This document shows positions 7,446-14,507 of a DNA stretch of 22,141 bases, in pieces. The position numbers were made by a program, and so were the translations under genes. The notes beneath the pieces were generated by a model. It was not told where the DNA came from, made no database searches, and worked only from the letters and a program-made list of their open reading frames with translations. Origin of the DNA: Thermoplasmata archaeon (GTDB lineage Archaea; Thermoplasmatota; Thermoplasmata; Thermoplasmatales; Thermoplasmataceae); the NCBI GenBank assembly GCA_021797265.1, contig JAJZZZ010000006.1:1-22141 (forward strand). Reading direction: 5' to 3'. Every line of letters starts with the position of its first letter. Position 1 is the stretch's first letter.

Positions 7446-9011
7446 TCAGAGAATCGGTATTGCCACACCGTCTCCCCTCGGATCAGCGCCGCCCATAATC
7501 ACGCCGTGTCCCACAGACATGATTCCCTGCGCGTGCCCAAACTGTGATGACAGGCCGTTTACAGGGAAGGTATTCATGATTCTTTTCAGCGCGTTGACCT
7601 TTTCCTCATCCATGGAATGTTCATAAATAATGCTGGAGGGGTTTTCATAAATAGTGTACGGAACAGCCCACCTTGGTGCATCAAGCGCAAGCTGCATATC
7701 CATATGATCCAGCAGAATGCTCTTCATTATCTGAACGTGAATCTGCGGCTGTATGTCTCCCCCCATTGTTCCAAGCGAGAAGGCGAGCACTCCGTCCCTT
7801 TCACCCATTGAGGCACACAGAGTGTGGAATGTTCGCTTTCCGGGAGCGAGTGCATTGTGATGTTCCCTGTTCAATGTGAAATATGCCCCCCTGTTCTGCA
7901 TTACAAAACCGGTTCCGTCTGGAACGATGCCCGACCCAAATCCCATGTAGTTGCTCTGTATCATTGAGACGGCATTCCCCTCTGCATCTGAAACGGTGAA
8001 GTATGTCGTGTCTCCCCTGTCTGAAACAGCACTGCCGGAAGGCCTCTCAGTCCCGTGTTCCAGAAGCTCTCTGGCAAACGAGGGCGAGAGAAAATTGGAG
8101 GGAAGTGCTCTGACAGCCGGATCGGTTATCCACTTTGCCCTCTCTTCGTATGCAAGCAGGCCTGATCTTACAATGTCCTCCATGTTTATCCTGTCGGGAT
8201 CTTCTCGCATCTCTTTCAATATGTTGAGCCACAGAAGCACTGTAGCCCCCTGGCTGTTTGGAGAAGTCTCATATATCCTTGTTCCTGCAAATTCTGTAAA
8301 AAGAGGATTTTCAATGGTCGTCCTGTGCCTGATGAAATCCTCCGTGTCAATTAGGGTATCATGTTTTTTCAGTCCGGAAATTATCCTCTCCTGCAGGTGT
8401 CCGTCATAGAACCCTGATGGACCGTCCGAGGCGATCTCACCCAGTGTGGACGCCAGATCCTTCTGCCTGAATAACTCTCCCGGCTCCGGGGCTTTACCGC
8501 CCGGAATGAACAGATCTTTCCAGTTGTACTTTGCAAGATGGCGGGATGAAACCGAAATGGAAGCCGAATAATTATGGGTAACCGGAAAACCGTTGGCTGC
8601 AAGCTCCATTGCAGGAGAGATCAGTTCCCTGAATTCCATTGACCCGAATTTGCTGTGAATGGTCTCCCAGCCGCGTACAAGGCCTGGAACAGTGATTGCT
8701 GAGTACTCGCCCCTCTGAGGCATCTCACTCATCCCCATGCCCTCATACATGTCAATTGTTGCGCGGGACCCTGAACGCCCACTTCCATTGACACTGGTGA
8801 CTCCCCTACCCTCCATCCTGACAAGTGCAAACATGTCCCCGCCAAGTCCGCAGAGGTTGTTCTGCGTAACTGCAAGAGCTGCACTTGTGGCGATTGCGGC
8901 ATCAACAACGTTGCCACCCCTTTCAAGAATCCTGGACCCAATAATAGAAGCCTGGATACTTGAGGAAGCCACGATGCCCTTTGAAGATATTGCATTTGGT
9001 CTGGTGCGCAT
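7446..9011 (-). CDS. ggt: Gamma-glutamyltransferase family protein (Ntn hydrolase)
   Basis: The 521-residue protein shows the gamma-glutamyltranspeptidase fold from end to end. It has GGNVVDAAIATSAALAVTQ at 32-50, GLGGDMFA at 55-62, and PGLVRGWE at 109-116. The autocatalytic processing site is GDTTYFTV, where T335 is the expected N-terminal nucleophile of the small subunit. Later come MGFGSG, the oxyanion-region LGTMGGDIQPQ, and a final GHG-x-x-MGGADPRGDG. These enzymes self-cleave and hydrolyse or transfer gamma-glutamyl groups. Unlike bacterial periplasmic GGT it has no signal peptide, so the mature enzyme should be cytosolic. Glutathione is not expected in this kind of organism, so the natural substrate is open; a related acylase activity is possible. 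A TTTAAATATA box is 24 nt upstream of the ATG, supporting the start. Confidence 0.9.
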   Translation of the reverse strand: MRTRPNAISSKGIVASSSIQASIIGSRILERGGNVVDAAIATSAALAVTQNNLCGLGGDMFALVRMEGRGVTSVNGSGRSGSRATIDMYEGMGMSEMPQRGEYSAITVPGLVRGWETIHSKFGSMEFRELISPAMELAANGFPVTHNYSASISVSSRHLAKYNWKDLFIPGGKAPEPGELFRQKDLASTLGEIASDGPSGFYDGHLQERIISGLKKHDTLIDTEDFIRHRTTIENPLFTEFAGTRIYETSPNSQGATVLLWLNILKEMREDPDRINMEDIVRSGLLAYEERAKWITDPAVRALPSNFLSPSFARELLEHGTERPSGSAVSDRGDTTYFTVSDAEGNAVSMIQSNYMGFGSGIVPDGTGFVMQNRGAYFTLNREHHNALAPGKRTFHTLCASMGERDGVLAFSLGTMGGDIQPQIHVQIMKSILLDHMDMQLALDAPRWAVPYTIYENPSSIIYEHSMDEEKVNALKRIMNTFPVNGLSSQFGHAQGIMSVGHGVIMGGADPRGDGVAIPIL

Positions 9012-9030
9012 AGGATGACATGGCGATTCT

Positions 9031-9040
9031 TATATTTAAA
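9031..9040 (-). promoter_or_regulatory. TATA box of the gamma-glutamyltransferase gene
   Basis: The minus strand reads TTTAAATATA, centred about 24 nt upstream of the ATG at 9011, so the transcript is probably leaderless. Confidence 0.55.
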
Positions 9041-9233
9041 CAAAATTTGACAGCTTTCATGAGCATGTTCACAGTCCAGAGGAACTTCACTGATCTACCA
9101 TAATAATGCCTCTGCTCTGGAATTGCATCAGGAATTTGTTGCAGCATGATATTTTATGGCATTGCCACACCACTGAAATCACATGCTTTGATCCAAAGCG
9201 TGGAAACATTCCAAGAAACCGCATTGTAATGCA

Positions 9234-10562
9234 TCAACGGGGAGATACCGCCTGAGGCTTGTGTGTTATCGGTTGTCTGATCCTGCGGTATGAAAATAAA
9301 TATCCGGCGAATATGAGGATGTTACCGGTAAATGGGATATATTCTACAGGATTCAGAAGACCTATATGTACGGGATTGAGTGATATGTATCCATACGCAG
9401 GGAATCCTGAAGATAGCAGGATTGTACCTATGCCTGTTCCAATGGTCCGTATGGCCTGAAGAATATTATGGTATACCAGAGCGGCCCCGCCCGGGATGAA
9501 ATAGGTAATCAGTGAGGTATTGAACAGTATAAATCCACTCAGTATAAGACCGCCGGCAATGGACAGGGCATACCCTGCGCGGCTACCCGATGGGGCAATC
9601 ATAAGCGGGAACTTGGCGATAAACATGCCAAGGAAGAGCAGTGAAAGGATGAACAGCAGGAAATGATTCCTGTCCACAAGTTCCTTGAACGCCAGGGAAT
9701 TGCTTCCAAAAATTGCAAACCCGAAAAGGAATATGAAAAATATGAGGGCAATGACTGTCCCTTTCTGCCCCGGCTGATCAGCTCTTCCAAGTGACAGTGT
9801 CATGAATGCTATTCCAAGGACAGTGAAAAGCACCATCAACACCTCGGCAACAAGGACAAATTCACCCCAGTATGGTGCTGGAAGAATATAGAATGGCAGA
9901 AAATTTGACACTGCACCAAGTAAGAAGGACACGGAAATCATAAGGATTCCAGGGGCGGCATAATTCCGGTTGCTGGTATGGTTTTCTCTGGATGCTGCAC
10001 TGACTCCGCTTGAATTTGCCTCGGACATCATGCGGCCAACTTCCGGCGATATTGTTTCATAGAATGCGTCGCTAACAAGCAGGATGACGTTCAGGCGGTT
10101 GAGGCCAGCGAGAGCCGGGGAACTGAAAATTGATGGGAATGAGAGAGGCTGAGCATTCTCATGGTCTCCACTGAAAAGGTCCTCCTCCATCACAAGAACA
10201 GTTGTCTTCTCATTGTATCCAGGCAGTGCTGGAGCCGATAGATCAGCCGGAGCCAGAGTCTTTACAGTATATCCATGCAGCTTCAGGATTCTTGCCACCT
10301 TTGAATAGAAAGACCTTGCATTGGAGATGTCCCTGCTCTTTATGACATGAATGTGGTACTTTCCGTGTGACGTGAAGGAGTTTTCCACAGCTGAAACAAT
10401 ACGCAGTTCCCTTGCGCCAATTGCCTCACCCTCATCAGGTTTTCCAGCCCCAAGGCTCCTTGTGGGCACTATTCCCGAGGGGAGGCTGCGCGTCTCCGGG
10501 GAAACGTCCATTACATCAGAATCATGATCAGTACTCAATCCTGAATCTCCGTCAGCATCCAA
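9234..10562 (-). CDS. Unknown membrane protein: soluble alpha/beta N-terminal domain plus about seven TM helices
   Basis: The 442-residue protein begins with an acidic, probably disordered stretch (1-50). A soluble domain of about 120 residues follows, with alternating strands and helices (YHIHVIK, ARSFYSKVARILKLHGYTVKTL, TTVLVMEED, LNVILLVSDAFYE), like a Rossmann-type or receiver-like fold. After a polar linker come about seven TM helices (near 203-224, 234-257, 268-286, 300-322, 330-354, 365-390, 408-424) and a basic tail. I do not recognise the family. The start is uncertain. The frame opens with TTG at 10562, preceded by TATTTAAC at 10587-10594. A TTG at 10538 would suit the box TTTATAAT at 10563-10570, and the first ATG is at 10511. 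It is probably a single-gene unit. Confidence 0.7.
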   Translation of the reverse strand: MDADGDSGLSTDHDSDVMDVSPETRSLPSGIVPTRSLGAGKPDEGEAIGARELRIVSAVENSFTSHGKYHIHVIKSRDISNARSFYSKVARILKLHGYTVKTLAPADLSAPALPGYNEKTTVLVMEEDLFSGDHENAQPLSFPSIFSSPALAGLNRLNVILLVSDAFYETISPEVGRMMSEANSSGVSAASRENHTSNRNYAAPGILMISVSFLLGAVSNFLPFYILPAPYWGEFVLVAEVLMVLFTVLGIAFMTLSLGRADQPGQKGTVIALIFFIFLFGFAIFGSNSLAFKELVDRNHFLLFILSLLFLGMFIAKFPLMIAPSGSRAGYALSIAGGLILSGFILFNTSLITYFIPGGAALVYHNILQAIRTIGTGIGTILLSSGFPAYGYISLNPVHIGLLNPVEYIPFTGNILIFAGYLFSYRRIRQPITHKPQAVSPR

Positions 10563-10638
10563 ATTATAAATGAAATAATAAAGGATGTTAAATAGACTTT
10601 TCCAAAGAACAGAAATTTCGCAGGATGATTGTCACAGA

Positions 10639-11628
10639 TCAGGGAACCTTTGATTCCGGAACCCGCGGCTTGACGTTCTTCCAATCGTTTGCAACGGCCA
10701 TTTTCCCGCGTTTTGACTGTATGTAGTTGAAAGCCGAGAGCGCCGCAGTTGCACCCTGGCCAGCGGAAATTACTGCCTGCTTGTAAGGCATGTCAGTGAC
10801 GTCGCCGGCTGCGAAAACTCCTTCAGTGGAGGTTTTGCCCAGCTTGTCCGTAATTATTTCCCGGTTCCCATTAAGCTTCACCAGATCCTTAACGAAATCT
10901 GTTCTTGCAACGTAACCCATTTCCACGAAGATCCCTCTGACCTTGATATCCCTGGAGGATCCACCGTTGACAGACGCTACCTCTATTGAATCTACAGAAA
11001 TGTCACCCTGGATTCTGCTGACGGTGGAATTCATGTGGAACTCCACATTGGGCATTTCCCTGAGCTGAATGTAAAGTTCATCGTCCTGCGGGACTCTTGA
11101 GCCCCGGTATACAACGTGAAGTCTGGATGCAAGACTTGAAAGGTATGACGCTGCCTGAAGTACATGATCCCCTGAACCAACAACGCCGATCTCGGAGTTC
11201 CTGAAAAGCGGGCCATCGCAGACAGCGCAGTAGGAAACGCCCCGTCCCCTGAACTCTTCCTCTCCCGGAACATCCAGATTCCTTGGAGTTTTTCCGAAAG
11301 CAAGAATCAGGGAAGTGGCGGTAAAGCTGCCAAGGGTTGTGGAAACCCTGAAATTCCCATCCGGAAGCTTCACGATTTCCCGTGCCTCATCATATTCGAA
11401 CCTGGCCCCATAGGATGCAGCCTGCTCCTGGAACTTGTTCATGAGATCGAAACCGCCGGTCTTCATGAACCCGGGATAATTCTGTATATCATCTGTGAGC
11501 AGGGCCTGCCCGCCGATATCCTTGGATATAACGAGCACATTGAGGGACTGCCTTGCAAGGTAGAGCGCAGCTGTTAACCCAGCCGAAGCTGCACCGATGA
11601 CTATTATGTCATAATTGCTCTCAGCCAT
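10639..11628 (-). CDS. trxB: Thioredoxin reductase-like flavoprotein with non-canonical NAD(P)H site
   Basis: The 329-residue protein has the FAD dinucleotide fold (IGAASAGLTAALYLA, 11-25), GGQALLTDDIQNYPGF at 39-54, and the redox-active C134-A-V-C137-D-G. It also has the second FAD motif GVFAAGDVTDMPYKQAVISAGQGA. It would reduce the thioredoxin encoded just upstream in the cytoplasm. The pyridine-nucleotide domain is unusual: GSGDHVLQAA (151-160) stands where GGGxSAxEEA is normal. YRGSRVPQ (174-181) stands where the HRRxxxR motif that holds the NADPH phosphate is normal. The Thermoplasma acidophilum thioredoxin reductase is reported not to use NADPH or NADH, so a different donor is plausible here. 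It follows thioredoxin by 19 nt (one operon) and carries a short polar C-terminal extension. Confidence 0.9.
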   Translation of the reverse strand: MAESNYDIIVIGAASAGLTAALYLARQSLNVLVISKDIGGQALLTDDIQNYPGFMKTGGFDLMNKFQEQAASYGARFEYDEAREIVKLPDGNFRVSTTLGSFTATSLILAFGKTPRNLDVPGEEEFRGRGVSYCAVCDGPLFRNSEIGVVGSGDHVLQAASYLSSLASRLHVVYRGSRVPQDDELYIQLREMPNVEFHMNSTVSRIQGDISVDSIEVASVNGGSSRDIKVRGIFVEMGYVARTDFVKDLVKLNGNREIITDKLGKTSTEGVFAAGDVTDMPYKQAVISAGQGATAALSAFNYIQSKRGKMAVANDWKNVKPRVPESKVP

Positions 11629-11647
11629 AATCCAGGACCCCGGAAAT

Positions 11648-12064
11648 TCACTGGGCCATGTGTTTCTTTATCTTCTGGTCCAGGAACTGCTTCGGAACAG
11701 CACCTATCTGCATATCAACAAGTCTTCCCTTCTTGAAGAACATGATTGTTGGTATGCTCATTACCCTGAACTGTGTGGAAACCATGGGGTTGTCATCCAC
11801 ATTAAGCTTGCCAAACGCAACTTTTCCCGCATAGTCCCTTGCCAGTTCCTCAACTATGGGGGAGACGTACTGGCATGGCCCGCACCAGGGTGCCCAGAAG
11901 TCCACCACCATAAGGTCGTGCTTGGCAACCTCGCCCGTAAACGTGCGGTCATTGAGCTCCATTGGCTTTGCGCTGACCTGTGCCTTATCTCCATTTGAAG
12001 TATTTGATGTCATCATCTCTCTAAGCATTTTCTCCCTTATCTGATCTATGTTGTCATTATCCAT
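11648..12064 (-). CDS. trxA: Thioredoxin with N-terminal extension
   Basis: From the ATG at 12064 the protein has 138 residues. A complete thioredoxin fold covers about residues 38-138, with the active site FWAPWCGPC (C61, C64), the partner strand KVAFGKLNVDDNP, and the cis-proline motif MSIPTIMFFKKG. The first 35 residues are an extra, partly helical segment (NIDQIREKMLREMM). This resembles the D-x-L-x-x-I-R-x-K-x-x-E-L helix seen at the start of several small archaeal proteins. A longer frame to 12115 exists. However, the TATA box at 12131-12140 predicts a transcript start near 12110, and GGTGGT sits just before 12064, so the shorter start is preferred. It forms an operon with the reductase gene and is divergent from the HTH regulator. 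Confidence 0.9.
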   Translation of the reverse strand: MDNDNIDQIREKMLREMMTSNTSNGDKAQVSAKPMELNDRTFTGEVAKHDLMVVDFWAPWCGPCQYVSPIVEELARDYAGKVAFGKLNVDDNPMVSTQFRVMSIPTIMFFKKGRLVDMQIGAVPKQFLDQKIKKHMAQ

Positions 12065-12130
12065 ACAACCACCATTTCTGTCTCTCCAGGAATTTCTCCA
12101 GGAAAGCCTTTTCATTGTATTGTTTTCACG

Positions 12131-12140
12131 TATTTAAGTA
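12131..12140 (-). promoter_or_regulatory. TATA box of the thioredoxin operon
   Basis: The minus strand reads TACTTAAATA, which predicts transcription start near 12110. This gives a leader of about 45 nt before the ATG at 12064, one of the few leadered genes in the window, with GGTGGT as ribosome-binding site. Confidence 0.5.
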
Positions 12141-12144
12141 TTTC

Positions 12145-12173
12145 TCGATATTGGCAAGCATGCACAATATCGA
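12145..12173. promoter_or_regulatory. Perfect 9-bp inverted repeat between divergent trx and HTH promoters
   Basis: TCGATATTG (12145-12153) and CAATATCGA (12165-12173) form a perfect inverted repeat with an 11-nt spacer. The left arm starts 5 nt upstream of the thioredoxin TATA box, over its BRE region. The right arm runs into CGATATAC (12171-12178), the TATA box of the regulator gene, about 24 nt from its ATG. A dimeric regulator bound here would touch both promoters, so it is a strong operator candidate for the adjacent HTH protein. Confidence 0.65.
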
Positions 12174-12197
12174 TATACCACCTCGTGATATCCATGC

Positions 12198-12587
12198 ATG
12201 GCCTCCCTAATGTCCCTCACTAAATCTTCAGCTAGGTGCTCCGACCTTCTCTGCTGCTTCTATGATCTCAACGAGCTTGAATCAAGGCTGTTCTACACTG
12301 TGGCTGCGAGGCCGGGGATAACTCTCGATGATCTGTCCGCGCGGATGGGCAGGGACAGGAGCACTGTTTTCCGGTGCCTCCAGAAACTCTCATCCGTGGG
12401 CCTCATTTACAGGGAGATGGATAGCCTTGACCGTGGGGGGCGCATTTCAAGGTACTATCCCAGCGATTTTGGGGAGATAAGGAAGATGGTTGAGGGAAGG
12501 ATCGATGCCCTGAAGGCAAGCATGCAGAAGCTCCTGGACGACTTCGAAAAGCGTATGAAAATTGAGATGGAAATATTCTCCGGATGA
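12198..12587 (+). CDS. TrmB-like winged-helix transcriptional regulator
   Basis: The 129-residue protein has a winged helix from about residue 24 to 95. It comprises L-N-E-L-E-S-R-L-F-Y, the HTH ITLDDLSARMGRDRSTVFR with recognition-helix residues RDRSTVFRCLQKL, then the wing GLIYREMD...GGRISRYYP. A long helix near 97-125 (IRKMVEGRIDALKASMQKLL) is a likely dimerisation coil. The RDRSTVxR and GG-x-x-Y patterns fit archaeal TrmB/MarR-like regulators. Cysteines at 14, 19, 20 (RCSDLLCCFYDL) and 60 lie before and within the DNA-binding domain and could sense thiol state (inference). It is divergent from the thioredoxin operon across a perfect inverted repeat, and leaderless from the TATA box at 12171-12178. 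Autoregulation and control of trx are the simplest reading. Confidence 0.8.
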   Translation: MASLMSLTKSSARCSDLLCCFYDLNELESRLFYTVAARPGITLDDLSARMGRDRSTVFRCLQKLSSVGLIYREMDSLDRGGRISRYYPSDFGEIRKMVEGRIDALKASMQKLLDDFEKRMKIEMEIFSG

Positions 12588-12621
12588 AGTTTCCCTTCCC
12601 TTATTGGCTGAGAATGAACTG

Positions 12622-13074
12622 TTATATTGGGTTTATTGCCCTGCCAATGCAGGACATTATTCTGCCGATATTAACTTCCGCAATGGATGCAATATTCTTT
12701 TCCCCCATGACCTTCATGAGGATGCCGAAATCCACCGATGCTTTCCAGCTTGCCATGGTTTTCCCCTCTGATTCGGATATGGTTATATGGAGAAGAATCT
12801 TAAGGGACGCGCCTGCCACCCTTCCCGATGCCGAAATCACGACCTGATCACTCTCGGAGTCCTCATAGTGCGCCTTTATTCTGCCACTGAGTGTTGATAT
12901 GTAAGAATGCCCCATCTCACTGACATCAAACCTTATCTTTGCCACGTACTGGTTCCCCTGCACTTCCACGGATTCCACGCCGGGAAGGCATGCAGAAACC
13001 TTCCTGAAATCTGACAGGTATGCAACGGTATCATCCGCGGAGAGGAGACTGTAAAAATTGCCTTCATAGTCCAA
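12622..13074 (-). CDS. CoxG-like SRPBCC-fold protein
   Basis: The 150-residue protein matches the CoxG (CO dehydrogenase subunit G-like) branch of the SRPBCC/START superfamily. It has the early helix ADDTVAYLSDFRKVSACLPGVESVE, then strands QYVAKIRF and SGRIKAHYE, and a C-terminal helix carrying VMGEKNIASIAEVNIGRIM. These proteins have a hydrophobic cavity. CoxG of CO oxidisers helps anchor CO dehydrogenase to the membrane, but many archaeal homologues have no CO genes nearby and unknown roles. The start is TTG at 13074. It follows the TGA of the glycerol-3-phosphate dehydrogenase in the same reading frame with just two codons between, and no ATG or GTG is available, so expression must depend on the upstream gene or on readthrough. 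Confidence 0.75.
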   Translation of the reverse strand: MDYEGNFYSLLSADDTVAYLSDFRKVSACLPGVESVEVQGNQYVAKIRFDVSEMGHSYISTLSGRIKAHYEDSESDQVVISASGRVAGASLKILLHITISESEGKTMASWKASVDFGILMKVMGEKNIASIAEVNIGRIMSCIGRAINPI

Positions 13075-13080
13075 GCTGCA

Positions 13081-14361
13081 TCACTTCACACTTCTCCAGT
13101 TGCCGACGGAGGCCATAACCGCAAGTGCCATTCCTGGAATGAGTCTCTCTGCGTCCATGGTTCCGGACCTGGACTTAGCCATGTCATAGATGTCCCTGTT
13201 CAGCATCATTCCGGAATCCCGAAACCTCTGAAATGACGTGTCCAGTTCAGGATTTCTGGGATTAAAGTTCGTTCCGAATATTTCGCATACCTTCCTGGCA
13301 GTTTCCTGGCCTATTATCCTGCCAGTGGTGTATTTGCCTCCAGTAACTGTCAGCAATCCTGAGTATCCATCACGCGAGTGGTCAAATATATCAAAGCTTC
13401 TTGATGCGCTGCGAGGATCACCTGAGCCATCGGAAACAAGGGGCCGTACGGAGGAATAAACTCGCTTCAGGGGCATCTTTCCAAGCAATGGCACCATCCT
13501 GTTTCCCTCCTCCTGCATTGAATCAATGTCCTCCTGATCCACTGTATAATTGCTGGCATCTTCCACAACCGTTGCTATTGTGCCCAGAATGGAAGATGAA
13601 CCATATGGAACTATTATGTCCCCGTCGGATGGCATGCGCATCCTGTTCAGCACTGAGTTTGTTACCCTTCCATCATAGACAAGCATTGAACCAAGTGAAG
13701 GCATGATCTCAGGAGATGGAATATTGCTTTCCCGGAGAAGGTTCCATGTGAACGGCCCGGCGGCATTCACAACCAGGTCGAAATTTTCCCTGCTTTTTGC
13801 ACTGCTTGCGGCCAGTTCCAGCCCGGTTACAGCATTCTCACTTGCAATGATCCTTGTCACTTCAGTGTTTGTGGCAATGGCTGCACCCTGCATTCTGGCC
13901 TCGGCAGCCACAGCGGCCGCAAAATCAAATGCATGCACCACCCTGTCCGGGACCTTCATGACTCTCTTCAAATCCCTGCTCACGTGCGGTTCCATGGAAA
14001 GGAATTCACCCACATCCTCCTCTGTGCAGGGTATACCTGCTGCACGACATCCGGATGCCAGCCTGTCTCCAAACTCTGCCTCCTGATCAGTCATGGCAAG
14101 GAAATATCCGTCTGAATTGTCCAGGAATGACGAAGCTATTTTCGATAGTATCCTGTTTTCAGATATGCACTCTTTAGCGGAGACCTGATCATTCACAGCG
14201 TACCTTGCACCGCTGTGGATCATCCCGTGAAATCTGTCAGATGTTTCCGATACCAGTTCCCCCTTCTCAAAAAGGCTGGTTTCAAAGCCTGCCTGGGCAA
14301 GGTACATTGCACTGAACAGACCTGTTATTCCTCCGCCGATAACAGCAATTCTTTCAGACAT
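13081..14361 (-). CDS. glpA: FAD-dependent glycerol-3-phosphate dehydrogenase, GlpA type
   Basis: The 426-residue flavoprotein has the FAD fold IAVIGGGITGLFSAMYLA (5-22). It has the family motif RFHGMIHSGARYAVND at 43-58, VVNAAGPFTWNLL near 197-209, and the closing VTGGKYTTGRIIGQETA at 339-355. It would oxidise sn-glycerol-3-phosphate to dihydroxyacetone phosphate and pass electrons to a quinone or another carrier at the membrane. It lacks the C-terminal BFD-like iron-sulphur domain of longer GlpA proteins (about 540 residues), and no glpB/glpC genes are adjacent. Because archaeal lipids use glycerol-1-phosphate, a role in glycerol breakdown is expected. Related 2-hydroxyglutarate oxidases (LhgO) are an alternative, but the HSGARY and GGKYTT motifs favour GlpA. 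TATA box TTTATCAT is 26 nt upstream, so leaderless. Confidence 0.85.
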   Translation of the reverse strand: MSERIAVIGGGITGLFSAMYLAQAGFETSLFEKGELVSETSDRFHGMIHSGARYAVNDQVSAKECISENRILSKIASSFLDNSDGYFLAMTDQEAEFGDRLASGCRAAGIPCTEEDVGEFLSMEPHVSRDLKRVMKVPDRVVHAFDFAAAVAAEARMQGAAIATNTEVTRIIASENAVTGLELAASSAKSRENFDLVVNAAGPFTWNLLRESNIPSPEIMPSLGSMLVYDGRVTNSVLNRMRMPSDGDIIVPYGSSSILGTIATVVEDASNYTVDQEDIDSMQEEGNRMVPLLGKMPLKRVYSSVRPLVSDGSGDPRSASRSFDIFDHSRDGYSGLLTVTGGKYTTGRIIGQETARKVCEIFGTNFNPRNPELDTSFQRFRDSGMMLNRDIYDMAKSRSGTMDAERLIPGMALAVMASVGNWRSVK

Positions 14362-14383
14362 ATGCCATTATATGCAATGAATG

Positions 14384-14391
14384 ATGATAAA
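14384..14391 (-). promoter_or_regulatory. TATA box of the glycerol-3-phosphate dehydrogenase gene
   Basis: The minus strand reads TTTATCAT, centred about 26 nt upstream of the ATG at 14361, so this transcript should be leaderless. It shares a 146-nt divergent promoter region with the SCP2 gene. Confidence 0.5.
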
Positions 14392-14477
14392 CCTGTTTAA
14401 CTGAACCTCTTCGCAGATACGTTATCTGATCTGTGTTTGCAGTATTTTCTCAACATCGGCATAATAAACTGTGAAAT

Positions 14478-14486
14478 CTTTATTTA
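14478..14486 (+). promoter_or_regulatory. TATA box of the SCP2 gene
   Basis: CTTTATTTA is centred 26 nt upstream of the ATG at 14508, again placing the predicted transcription start at the start codon. Confidence 0.5.
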
Positions 14487-14507
14487 CTCAATTCCGTTAT
14501 TTTCATC

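Noticed and set aside
7241..7498. Plus-strand 85-residue frame with one hydrophobic segment (AIAVIAIFLMIRTVL)
   Set aside because: It would start inside the radical SAM gene without a ribosome site, has no usable start after that gene's stop before the hydrophobic part, and runs into the convergent gamma-glutamyltransferase gene. Possible small membrane protein, but not supported.
9012..9233. Possible small gene or element between the gamma-glutamyltransferase and the 442-residue membrane protein
   Set aside because: Open frames there are short and without motif or start signals; only the TATA box near 9035 is supported.
12065..12115. Longer thioredoxin start at 12115
   Set aside because: The TATA box at 12131-12140 would start transcription near 12110, after that codon, and a GGTGGT site precedes the ATG at 12064.
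13238..14400. Plus-strand open frames opposite the glycerol-3-phosphate dehydrogenase
   Set aside because: They are mirror frames of a clearly coding strand with low-complexity Ser/Pro/Cys translations and no motifs.
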